From Tubulanus polymorphus (taxonomy: Eukaryota > Nemertea > Palaeonemertea > Tubulaniformes > Tubulanidae), in the NCBI RefSeq assembly GCF_964204645.1, contig NC_134034.1, forward strand, positions 7,435,414 through 7,499,413: a stretch of DNA of 64,000 nt, in the 5' to 3' direction. The notes under the pieces were generated by a model. It searched no databases. It was given only the letters and a program-made list of their open reading frames with translations, and was not told the DNA's origin. The position numbers and the translations under genes are program-made. Of this stretch, positions 42,854 through 53,027 are shown in pieces; the stretch's first letter is position 1, and each line of letters starts with the position of its first letter.

Positions 42854-43358
42854 ATGGATGTAGAAGGTGGAGAAGCTTATGAAATGGGAGAAATGGGAAA
42901 TAATAATGACGGATATAATGATGAACCGCAACCTCATTTTAATGAAACTAATATCGATATATGATGATGGATCAGCATATAATTCTAATTTAGCAGATAG
43001 TGGTTCTAAAGCCCCGTCAACAGACGAGTTTGATAAAGAAAACTAGATCGAGAATAAATGCTGAAAACGAAAATCCAGATTTAGTAAAACAAAATTTAGA
43101 AAATAATGAATATTTTTATAATTTCAAACCTATATTTGAAAGATCTGAATATACTATCAATGATAGAGGTGCTAGATATTTAGTTAGATAATTAAAATCT
43201 TTAGATGGTGAATATTACTATCATTTGAAAGATGATTATTATATTAATATCACTTATAAAAATCAAATATTAACTTTGCTGCTGAACATATAATCTTATT
43301 TTTAATTACAGTTGTAAGTGCTATTATTTTTGGGTTAGTGAATATGATAAAAAATAAA
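42854..43358 (+). pseudogene. Block C: CcTM copy with a large internal deletion
   Basis: Acidic head (MDVEGGEAYEMGEMG) with shifts. At about 43,262 it jumps to the last membrane helix of the tail (AAEHIILFLITVVSAII in block A). The start is one of the few without TAAATG (GATATGAATG). Confidence 0.5.
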
Positions 43359-43381
43359 TAATTAATTTTTTTGTTAAATAA

Positions 43382-44628
43382 ATGACTGGGAGTTATATAA
43401 ATCCTTCTAAGAGTTCTAGAATATCTTATGCTATTAAAGCAGAAAGATCTCATCATATAATTACTCATAATCCTTCTAATATTAATCCTGATGAACCTTT
43501 ACATGTTAGAATCCCGGGATTGAATCAAAATACTTTTTATGTTCCAGATAGTATTAATTTATCGGCTGATATAAATGTAACTGGTCATGATAATAATTAT
43601 GTTGTTGATAATGTTGGATGATATTTGATTGAAAAATTAATAGTAAAGATTGGAACGAAACAGTTTTTTCATGAGATGATTATAATTTATTTATGCATTA
43701 TAAAGATTTATGGTTAACAAAAAAAAAAATAGAAAAAATATGATATTTCAAGGCATCCAATCCTTAAATCAAAATAAATTAAGATCAGACGCTGATAACG
43801 CAATAGTAGCTAATGCTGTAGATAATTTAATAAAAAAGATTTATGGTAGTAAATATAAATTTCCATTAGATTTTGAATTGATAAATAATAATGCGCCTTT
43901 ATATAAATATGCTATACAAGAAGATATTATATTTGAAATAACATTTGCTTCGGTGAATGAAATTGTATTATCTAGCGTTGTTAAAGATATGGATTATAAA
44001 TTGTCAAATATATTTTTAGAATATGATACAGTAACTGATGAAAATATTGCTAGCATAATTCAAACTCAATATAATCAAGGAATTTCATTATTCTATGATT
44101 ATATTGAAAAATTTAAAATTGTAACCATTAATGCAAATGATGAAATAATTAATGAGAATATTAACTTCCCAAGAAGATCTATTAAAGGTATATTAATATT
44201 TTTTACCATTGCTACATATTCTAATGGTGCAATAAATGTTGATAATTATTATAATCCGGAAATATCAAAAGTAGAAATAACTATCGAAGGTATAGCAAAT
44301 AAAATATTCTGTTAAGGAATGAGAATGATAGATCAGTGCCCAGAAATTAGAAAACATTTTATGAATGAACAAGTAAAATCATCTGAAGATTGTAATATTA
44401 ATCAAATAGATTATTATACCGGTAATAAATGTGCATTATGGTTAGATTTTAGAACATCAGAGGATAATTCATTACATGGTTCTGGGAAAAAACTACAAAA
44501 TACTAAAGATGGAATACAATTATTCATGAAAAAGAAAAAAGGAGGCAAAAATTTCAAAATGCGCATTTATATTATATCCGACGCACAATTAAATATTGTA
44601 AATTCACAATTAGATAGTATTATGTTTT
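43382..44628 (+). pseudogene. Block C: MCP copy
   Basis: Full length by homology but broken: a stop at 43,619, a frameshift at about 43,665 and a TAA at 44,313-44,315. The conserved blocks KFPLDFELINNNAPLY, RRSIKGILIFFTIATY and DAQLNIVNSQLDS remain. Start TTGTTAAATAAATG after T7. Confidence 0.6.
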
Positions 44629-44669
44629 AAGTGAAAAAAAGTTAACTTTAGTAAAAATCTATATAATAA

Positions 44670-44915
44670 ATGGAAGGAGGTAAAGTATATAAACATATTC
44701 CATACATCGATACACATGAAAATAATGATGGCTTATATTATGTAATACCTTGTAATATAGCTTTGATATTTGATGGTTAGATTTTAGAACCACGGAAGAT
44801 AATTTATTACAATGGTTCTGGGAAAAAACTACAAAATTACAAAATGCACATTTATATTATATCTGACGCGCAATTAAATATTATAAATTCTCAATTGAAT
44901 GGTGTTATGTATTAA
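44670..44915 (+). pseudogene. Block C: chimeric fragment, ZnR start joined to MCP end
   Basis: Begins with the ZnR N-terminus (KVYKHIPYIDTHENNDGL) at TATAATAAATG, then after about 110 bp continues with MCP C-terminal sequence (MHIYIISDAQLNI). A ZnR gene with a different start follows at 44948. This looks like duplication of the MCP-ZnR boundary followed by deletion. Confidence 0.55.
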
Positions 44916-44947
44916 AATTTTAATTTTAATAAAAAATTCTATAATAA

Positions 44948-45789
44948 ATGGAAGGAGGAATATATGAAATACAAAGTCCAAGTGAAATGATATCAGATAT
45001 ATATTATATAATACCTTATGATGAATATAATAAGTATTTTGGAGAATACTTTAAACAATTCAAATATAGAATAAGTAAAATAGATAATAATAAAAGTGGT
45101 GTTGTTGATATTTTAAGTAATGAAATTGACAATAATGTTTTACCTTCTACATCTGGAATTGTTTTACCTTCTACATCTGATAATGTTTTACCTTCTACAT
45201 AAAATAATGAAATAATATTAAATTATAGTGAAAATAGAAATTATTGTGGTTATTGTAAAGGTGAATTTTCAAACAGTCCATCAAATTGGAATAACCATAT
45301 GAATACAACTGTACATATTACTAATGTTACAAAAAACGCGTTGGTTTAAGAGAATTTATAGAGCACCCATTTAGATATGTAACAAAGTTTGTTTCAAATA
45401 AAAAAGTAAATGGTAAAGATTTATATAAAGATTTATTAGGCGAATTTTTATCAAAGGAACCTGAACTCAGTAAAGATGAATTAGATTTAACTGATGCTAA
45501 TAAAATATTAGGATCGAACATTGTTAATAATATCCTAAGGTCAAACATTAAGAAAGAGGATAAGGAAAATATAGTTACTGGAAAGCATATTGATAATGAA
45601 GATTATATAGATACAGATTGGACGAAACGGAATGTAGTAACTATTGATGATGCGGTAGATAGGATGAAAAAGGATTATAATGAAGAAACTTATGATGACC
45701 CGGTAGATAGGTTGAATAAAATGTTAGAGTCTGATGATGAATTGGAGGATGGTGATGAAAATGATGTTAATTATTACAAACTCACGTAA
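44948..45789 (+). pseudogene. Block C: ZnR copy
   Basis: Three VLPSTS-type repeats, then a TAA where block A has Ser; the finger is preserved as CGYC and HMNTTVH (C-x2-C-x13-H-x5-H). A shift occurs near 45,338. There is no GAIWHPHGD insert: GAAAATATAGTTAC is uninterrupted at about 45,566. The acidic C-terminus is longer than in block A. Confidence 0.5.
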
Positions 45790-46185
45790 TATATTAGTTG
45801 AAAATGGTATAAAATAATAGTTAATAAAAAAGGGGTTTTAAGTATTTAGGTATCTAATACGTATTTAATACGTATTAAGGTATCTAATACATATTTAAGT
45901 ATCTAATATGTATTAATTTATATAACTTCTATTATTTTCAAACTTATTCATATATTAGTTGAAAAATAAAAACATATCAGTTGAAAAATTAAAATGAATA
46001 ATATAGATTTTAAAAAAGGGGTTTTAAGTATTAAGGTATCTAATACGTATCTAATACGTATCTAATACGCATCTAATACGTATTAAGGTATCTAATACAT
46101 AAATGCTTAAATACCTTACTTCATAAATTTATATTCATAAGGAAATTGTAGTCTCAGTAATAATTTTGAACCTTTTTTAATTTAT
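45790..46185. repeat. Central convergent-region repeats, blocks C/D
   Basis: Two units, each with GTTGAAAA, AAGGGGTTTTAAGTATT and arrays of GTATCTAATACGTAT(C/T)TAA. Lies exactly between the + strand ZnR gene and the - strand ATPase gene. Confidence 0.75.
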
Positions 46186-46189
46186 TCAT

Positions 46190-46719
46190 CTATTCATCAT
46201 GTAATTCAGTAGGTATAATTTGATTTTCTTCCAATGATTGATGCATAGATTTCCTATCTTTATTGTAGAATAAAACTAGAAATCTAATGTTTTCTCTAAA
46301 ATCTTTAACAATTGAATTATATTTTTGATTTAAAACCCATGTTGTTATCCAAAAATGTCTCCCAGACAATGCTAAATTGCATAATTCACTTTCACTAACT
46401 TTTGAATCATGTAAATTTGCACAATCATCCACAGTGAATAATGTATTTGAACCTTTATAAATATCAATTGCTATTTTTATACAATTATCTAAATTTTCTT
46501 TTACTGTTTTAGGATCTAATATATAAACTTTTTTATCTCAACTATATCCCTATTATACGTTTTATTCATTTCATAAGTAGGACAGAATAATTTAATTTTA
46601 TCAAAATGATTCTTATAAATAGTTTCTAACAAATCTAATATGAAATGCGTTTTACCACAGTTGGTTACCCCAGTAACTAACATATTATGCAGTTCAAATA
46701 TAAATAAATCTTTATTCAT
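46190..46719 (-). pseudogene. Block D: packaging ATPase copy
   Basis: Walker A GVTNCGKTHFIL at the N-terminal piece (46516-46719); a frameshift at about 46,530; Walker B is altered (TLFTVDDCANLHDS, T-V in place of I-I) in the second piece; LSGRHFWITTWVLNQKYNS follows. Start AAAAGAATAAATG overlaps the integrase end. Confidence 0.7.
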
Positions 46720-47995
46720 TTATTCTTTTAATTTTACTAGATAAAATCCATTCATTGAATTTATCATCATACGTTTTATATTTCACCAGAGAATACTTTT
46801 TTCCTTTAAGAGTTTTTGTTTTTAATACCTTTTCTCTCTTATATTCTATTTCATCCGGATTTGGTACAAGTGATAATTCTTGTTCATAGAAATAACGCAA
46901 TATATCTTCATCTTTAAAATCTACTTATTTATAAACAAAAGGTTTAGTTAATATTATTTTTTTTAATTTTAAATATTTCTTCAGTAAAATTTGGAGTATA
47001 ACCTTTATAAAATGTTTTTCTATATTTAGATATTCTAACGTGTTGTCCAATTTTAAATTTAGGTTCTCCAAAATCATGTGTAACAAATGCGCCATATAAA
47101 TTATTCCAAACTATTTCTGAATTATCTTCTGTGTTTCATATTTATAGAACTATGTTTGGAATTATTATAAACTTTCACTAAATCATCTAACACATCGATA
47201 TAGGCTAAACAAAAATGATACCTTGTTTCTCCGCAGCGGCCGGGTCATTTTTGTAAAATATGATAAAATTTATAAACAGTTCATTTCTATAGCGGCCGGG
47301 TCTGTTATGGTAAAATTGATCACGATTTAAAAAAAAGTAATGTATAGGGTAGATAGGCGGCCGGCCGGGTCAAAATTTAAGCTCAGCAGAGCGGAGAAAC
47401 AAGGTATCAATTTTGTTTAGCCTTATATGTTTCATTAGCAGTAAAATATTTCCACATTCTAGTTTTAAATGTTTTATTAAACCTTTCTATAATAGATGCT
47501 TTTTTATCTGAGTGTGTTGAAAAATACTCTATATCGTTATCAGATAATAATTGTTTTAAATGTTTATTATAGAGTTCCTTACCTTCATCGATTTGTATCT
47601 TACCTGGAATAGCTTCTTTAAATATTGATTTGAATGCATTTGTTACTTCTATACCAGTTTTATTTTTGATTGGTATACTCCATGCGTATCTGCTGAATAT
47701 ATCTATAATATTTAATATCCAGAAATATCCTTTGTTGTGTTCTTCTAAGTTCTTCATGTCAATCAAATCTGCTTGCCATTGTTGATGACACCATTACTTT
47801 TCTTGTTAAATAATTTCTATCCATTTTCTTATGGATTTGATACGTTGGTTGATTTTGTAACCATAATCTTAATTCAATATATTTTATATTTTCATTATCA
47901 AATTTTAATTTATGCCATAATTCTGAAACACTAGAATATGATACTTCACTCTCTGGATTATAATATAAATCTCTTAGATATTGTTCTTTTTTCAT
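46712..47995 (-). pseudogene. Block D: integrase copy interrupted by a MITE
   Basis: N-terminal domain at 47759-47995 (EQYLRDLYYNPESEVSYSS, WLQNQPTYQIHKK), catalytic core at 47407-47766 (KIQIDEGKELYN, IIERFNKTFKTRMW: the D of QIDEG and E of ERF are kept), a 220-bp MITE at 47203-47422, then C-terminal pieces down to the chromo-like SLVKYKTYDDKFNEWI. Here SDKEN-type sequence runs straight into KYIEL without the palindromic insert. Confidence 0.75.
47203..47422. mobile_element. Harbinger-type MITE, 220 bp (copy 1)
   Basis: Termini GGCTAAACAAAAATGATACC and its inverse are paired over more than 30 bp, with CGGCCGGGTC motifs inside. Flanks ATA/TTA. The same 220-bp unit lies inverted at 63072-63291 with a clean TTA duplication. 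Confidence 0.8.
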
Positions 47996-48009
47996 CTTAT
48001 TTTAATCCA

Positions 48010-48107
48010 TTAATAATAATCTTGATTTATTTTCAATGACTTTGATTTATTTTCTGGTATAATAGGTTTATCATCATCGTCGTCGTCGTCTTCGCCGTCG
48101 CCGTCGC

Positions 48108-48148
<41 letters not shown>

Positions 48149-48438
48149 TCGTCGTCGTCGTCGTCATCATCATCTTTATCAGATTTATACTTAGATTTAT
48201 ATATCACACCTGAAAATATTATTACTGTGATTAACCCAATTGTAATATAAAAGTAATTATTTCTTCCAGTATTAGAAGAATCAGGTGGATTATCATTCGA
48301 ATTAATATCAGGTGATTCATTTATATCAGTTAATTTCTTTTTCTTAGCTCTTTTTAATTCTGAAGATCTTTTACCTAATTCCCTTGCCCATATGATTTGT
48401 TTCTCAGATCTAGGCTTCTTCTTAATATCATCGCTCAT
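48010..48438 (-). CDS. Block D: P2 with an Asp/Gly trinucleotide expansion
   Basis: 142 residues, intact: KKKPRSEKQIIWARELGKRS, membrane helix (FYITIGLITVIIFSGVIY), then a run of about 45 Asp/Gly/Glu residues from GAC/GGC/GAC triplets (48,070-48,170) missing from the other copies. Start TTAACTAAAATAAATG. Confidence 0.6.
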
Positions 48439-48820
48439 TTATTTTAGTTAATTTTTGTTCTGATTCAATATCTCCTGATTTATCTGATTCGATATTATCT
48501 GGTTTATTTACTGTAGGTTTGAAATTAGAAAATGTTATTACGCCAGTAGAAATTAATATCATTATTCCGCCCTAATCGGAATGAAGCGTATCCAACCCAT
48601 TTTTGTAATTCTGTCATAACTAAGTAATCATTCTTTAAATCACTATATAATTTATTTTCATCATCAATTGGTATTACTCAGTTACATAACTTAGAGTAAC
48701 ATTTAACTATTCCATCAATTATAGAATCGTTTATTCGGGCAAATCTAGCTTCTTCGTATATTTTGAAATATTTTATTACTTTATCTGGTTTCATATTATC
48801 TAATTCTTGAAAATTTATAA
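48439..48820 (-). pseudogene. Block D: P1 copy, 5'-truncated
   Basis: Retains EEARFARINDSIID, CYSKLCN and the hydrophobic C-terminus, with a frameshift near 48,573. Cut off at about 48,820 by the hairpin-ended repeat. Confidence 0.5.
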
Positions 48821-49300
48821 TTAGGGTTTTCTGTGATGTAAGAGAAAACCCTAATTATAAATTTTACTTTTGAGATTCGCGAGTTTCTTATTATTATTAT
48901 TTTATGTCACACTATTTTCGCTAAAAGAACTAAGGCTTTGTTACCTTGCCGCTGTTGTCGATACAATCCGTATGATATCGTTCAGCTCACTGAGATCTTC
49001 AAATACATCGCGTGTTTTTTCACGAATCATCTTTACAAAAGCACTGTCGGGCCGTAAACATCGTAAATTTAGCCCCATTAAATGGGGCGACATGTTTTTC
49101 GAGTCGTCATCCCGAAATCAACCCGCGTCCGATTGTCACTTCGATTATCAATTCAAGTATAAATGAACGAATTTATTGCCGCAGACTTCACATTCAGCCG
49201 CGGTCTTCAAACAGTAATTTTAACAATAGCCCATTTTCCTCATCAAATCATATTACCGATACACAGGAAATTTACTACTTTAGATTAAAAAGCACTGTCG
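48810..49300. repeat. Dispersed repeat with terminal hairpin (copy 2)
   Basis: Hairpin AATTAGGGTTTTCT (48819-48832) / AGAAAACCCTAATT (48843-48856), then about 450 bp homologous, inverted, to about 4,870-5,240. Truncates P1 of block D. Confidence 0.6.
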
Positions 49301-49758
49301 AGCCGTAAACATCGACGAATCGACGTGAGTCACTACATCGTCGTTCCGGGGACCAGCTGCGAGTTTCTCCTCATCATGAGAATCAAATCGAGTACAAATT
49401 AATTTATTACTGTTTATTACTCTATTACCAGTTACCAGTGATTTGGCTGCGGGTTTCAAGGAGTTAGTTTAACAATACCTATTTTTCTTTACTAAATTAA
49501 CCGTGTATTTACTAAGATACATCTTTAGTGTACCTGGGAGTCGTAGGCCTAAACTAAACACGCCGAAGAGATATAGCGGAGAAAAGCTGTTGTGTCGACG
49601 AGGTATCAAAATAAAAGAATATATTACTTTATTCGGCCGCGGGCTTCAACCTCTATATCAATACCATCAATACTCTATATTTCCTACAGTACATACCGAT
49701 CATTGTCAAATGCACAAGGTATTTACTAAATACCAGTATATAACAAACTCCTATCCGT
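49301..49758. other. Unassigned flank of the Bel/Pao insertion
   Basis: No gene recognised. AAAGCACTGTCG(A/G)GCCGTAAACATCG occurs twice (about 49,037 and 49,287), so the repeat family extends into this part. It ends in TCCGT, the 5' copy of the retroelement target duplication. Confidence 0.4.
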
Positions 49759-49948
49759 TGTAATGTTCTTTTGCTGGTATTTATAAGCGAGTTCCCCTTC
49801 TCCGACTAGTTTTAAAAAAGCATCAAACTCGGACGATCATATTTTCTGTTGGTGGGATTTCTCCATCTTTATTTCGAACACAAGACGCCAGATGGCGCTA
49901 CCGTGTAGTACACTGTTTAACATTATTAATTTTCAAACATTTCTTACA
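49759..49948 (-). repeat. Bel/Pao 3' LTR
   Basis: 190 bp, TG...CA on both strands; preceded on the element strand by a polypurine tract. Confidence 0.9.
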
Positions 49949-51053
49949 CTCCCCATCTTGGGACAATACTGTTCCAAAATTAAATTAATCTAAGTTATCT
50001 AAATAAATTCTCTAATCAAGTCAAAAAATAGATTCAGAAACAATCAATAAAATCTCTAAAAGTTTATAGCAATCCTACTTATCCCTAGATTAGACTGAGT
50101 TAAGTTACAATTAGTTTCGCAAAGAAAATTATATAAAATATTCAGCTAATATATAATTAACTATTTTAATGATTAAACTAATTAAAGAGGACTTAAAACC
50201 TCGAACGTTAAGCAAATTCACTACAACTAAACTTCTCTATAATAGTTAAAGTATTAAGTAACTAAACCTAACTTCTGTTTATCAACTATAATATGAAGAT
50301 AGTTCACTTAATAATTTTGCACGTTTAAAACAAAATACAACTATATCAAACTATATTAAATTGTATGTTTATCTTAATGAATCACTTCGTGTAATTAAAA
50401 GTACGTAACCGATAAAGTTCCGTTAAAGTTCTAGGTAAATTAACCGAGTCTTCGCATAATATGATAACCGCATCTTGGTACAACCAGATATTTAAGTTTA
50501 TCTTCTCGTCTATACGCAACAGCTGAATAGTAACTTTAGAGTCTGGTTCACTGATGTAAAATAATCGTTCACTTCATATTCCATTAACTGGATGAGTTCG
50601 TTAACTTATAGGGTACGTAGAGTTCTAATTTTCCAATTAACCATCGAACTGATAATAGTAGATTTCCGATTACATATGACCTTCACGGTCAATTAAGAGA
50701 GGGCGCTAGGCTCACCTCCTCTGATATTAATCACAATAATGTCAGCGCATATCGCATAAATTGAAGAGTTAATCACAAATGATAAATGCAAGCTTCGGCT
50801 TGTAACATACGAATCACTGAGACCTTCACGGTCTATAAAGAGAGGGCGCTAGACACACCTCCCATAAATATATATTTAATCACTACACAAATCATTATTC
50901 GTTTCGATGATATTGTTCACGCAAGTGTCGAAATGTTGATATATTCACAAGTATCCAATTACGATTCCATCAGTAACACAAATGTTCATTATTCGCAAGT
51001 TCGCAATAACAGGTTCGATCAACACTTTGTAGAAACGTTAGTCAGTTCACATA
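49949..51053 (-). other. Bel/Pao 3' untranslated region
   Basis: Non-coding. Contains a 142-bp direct repeat starting ACCTTCACGGTC at about 50,679 and 50,821, each with AGAGAGGGCGCTAG. Confidence 0.6.
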
Positions 51054-53027
51054 CTAACAATCGTCACTTAATTCGAGTTCGTTAATCCATCCAGATAAAC
51101 GCTTTTCGGCATTTTCTTTTGATTTTCTCTTCGGACGAGATTGACACACTACTTCAGATGGACGTGTGACGACATCTAGGCCTATAGGTCTCCGAACGTT
51201 TTCTGCTTGCGCATCCCTGGTTAATTCGGGCGAGTCTTGAACTTCTAATGGATACAGCAAGTTGAGTGGCCTTCTAAGAGTTGTTGACTTCTTATCGCGA
51301 ACTCCTAACTTCAAAAAAGCACCTCTCGGGTTGTCATCACTACCAGTTATTAACTCTGTGATTTTTCCAAGTCTCCATTCACCTCTCTGCTTCCCTTCAT
51401 CGTGTACAAGAACTATTTCACCAATTTTTACTTTTCTTCGGTCAGAATTTTCTTTATTCTGTTGCCGATGAGATTCTCTAAGTTCGAGCAAGTATTCGCT
51501 GGACCATCTTTGCCAAAAGTGATCCATCAACGTTTTCAGATGTCTCATTCTTCCACTCATAGCTTTTCTATCCATTTCTGGAACATATTCTTCAGAACAA
51601 GGATGGGTATCTGGTGTTCCCATGAGACGTCTTCCATACACGAGATGTGATGGTGTAACAGGTTCATCAAAATCATCAGAGGCTATGTAGCTCAAAGGCC
51701 TACAATTCAAAACTAATTCCACTTCAGTGAGGACTGTATTATATTCTTCAATACTAAGCTTCGTGACTCGAAGGATCTTCTTCAAACAACGTTTCGCCGA
51801 CTTAACTAGGCGTTCATAAAACCCTCCCCACCATGGGGCTTTCTCCAAAATGAACATCCATTCAATTCGATTTCTTAGAGCAAATTCCTTGAGTCTCGGG
51901 TCTGATAAAAATTTTGCTAACTCTGTTGATGTTTTCCTATAAGTCTTAGCATTGTCAGAGATCATTTTTCTAGGCATTCCACGACGTGCTGCATATCTTC
52001 TAAGACATCGTAGAAAACCGTCTGTTGTAAGCTCTAATACCAATTCTAGATGAACAGCTTTACTTGTAGTACAAGTAAACAAGCAGATCCAAATCTTCTT
52101 TCTTCCCTTCACATACATAGGTCCGGCAAAATCTACACCAGTCGTTTCGAAAGGGTGTGACCTAGTCACTCTGAATTCAGGTAGTGGTGGAGGTAGTGGC
52201 AGCTTGTATGGTAATGCATCAAGTTTTTTACATAAATAGCATTTGGCTATCAATTTCTTCACAATCTGTCTTTCTCTAATTATCCAGAATCTGGAGCGCA
52301 CTTCACCAAGCGTAGCTTTCACCTTCTGGTGCATAACCCTCTCGTGTGCATCCCAGATGATTATTTCAGTGACATGATGATTTACGAGGACGATTGGATT
52401 TTTCTGACTAGATTTCAAGGTAGAATTCTGCAATTTACCAGCACTTTTGATAATACCATCTTCTTCAAATAACTTAAGTTGCAAACGCCATACATTATAC
52501 AGTCTATGTATCTTTAAACACTTCTGAACCACTGTTAACCACAACTTTTCAGCATCATTCAAGTCATTTATTGACAGTTCCCAATCACGGGTTTTTCTTC
52601 TCCAAACTTTAAATGCCTTCATTACTGCAGAAGTCACCATTACTAGTTTTGTAAAGCTACTGTATTTCTTACAGTCTATGATTTCTTCTATAACTATCTC
52701 TCTTTCTGAGACAGTACCGACTTCAAGACACATCATTGATGTAGATGAAATTAGATTACGCTGAGCAATTTTCATCTCTACTAAACATTCTTCAGGCAAA
52801 GCGTCATCAATTTTTTCGATCTTACTTGGTAGCGACTTCTTTAGCAACCAATCTGGTCCGGTGAGCAACATTTTGTCAGACATTAGTTCACTGAATCTTA
52901 TACCTCTAGATGGAATGTCAGCTGGATTTTTAATACCAGCACAGTGTCGCCATGCTTCAGGTTTAATCAATTTTCTTATCACTCGTTTCCAGTCTTTTGT
53001 CACTCCCTTAATCCAAGCTAGAGCCAC
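51054..53027 (-). CDS. Bel/Pao pol, C-terminal part: integrase
   Basis: 657 codons, open. HHCC zinc domain (AHERVMHQKV ... AKCYLCKK), then the DDE core: TTGVDFAGPMYVKG, KMISDNAKTYRK and PWWGGFYERLVKS supply D, D and E. The C-terminal part has VGEIVLVHDEGKQRGEWRLG, the usual post-core domain of Bel integrases. It is separated from the upstream RT/RNase H frame by a single TAG at 53028-53030, directly after the CWTDS motif, so in an active copy this is one polyprotein. Confidence 0.9.
   Translation of the reverse strand: MALAWIKGVTKDWKRVIRKLIKPEAWRHCAGIKNPADIPSRGIRFSELMSDKMLLTGPDWLLKKSLPSKIEKIDDALPEECLVEMKIAQRNLISSTSMMCLEVGTVSEREIVIEEIIDCKKYSSFTKLVMVTSAVMKAFKVWRRKTRDWELSINDLNDAEKLWLTVVQKCLKIHRLYNVWRLQLKLFEEDGIIKSAGKLQNSTLKSSQKNPIVLVNHHVTEIIIWDAHERVMHQKVKATLGEVRSRFWIIRERQIVKKLIAKCYLCKKLDALPYKLPLPPPLPEFRVTRSHPFETTGVDFAGPMYVKGRKKIWICLFTCTTSKAVHLELVLELTTDGFLRCLRRYAARRGMPRKMISDNAKTYRKTSTELAKFLSDPRLKEFALRNRIEWMFILEKAPWWGGFYERLVKSAKRCLKKILRVTKLSIEEYNTVLTEVELVLNCRPLSYIASDDFDEPVTPSHLVYGRRLMGTPDTHPCSEEYVPEMDRKAMSGRMRHLKTLMDHFWQRWSSEYLLELRESHRQQNKENSDRRKVKIGEIVLVHDEGKQRGEWRLGKITELITGSDDNPRGAFLKLGVRDKKSTTLRRPLNLLYPLEVQDSPELTRDAQAENVRRPIGLDVVTRPSEVVCQSRPKRKSKENAEKRLSGWINELELSDDC

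Noticed and set aside
12248-48820. A free poxvirus or other large DNA virus contig
   Set aside because: Despite the TAAATG starts, the genes are Polinton-type, copies are rearranged and decayed, and both sides are animal transposons with introns and LTR elements.
48870-49308. Two overlapping 98-codon frames
   Set aside because: Lie in the non-coding hairpin-ended repeat; not conserved in copy 1.
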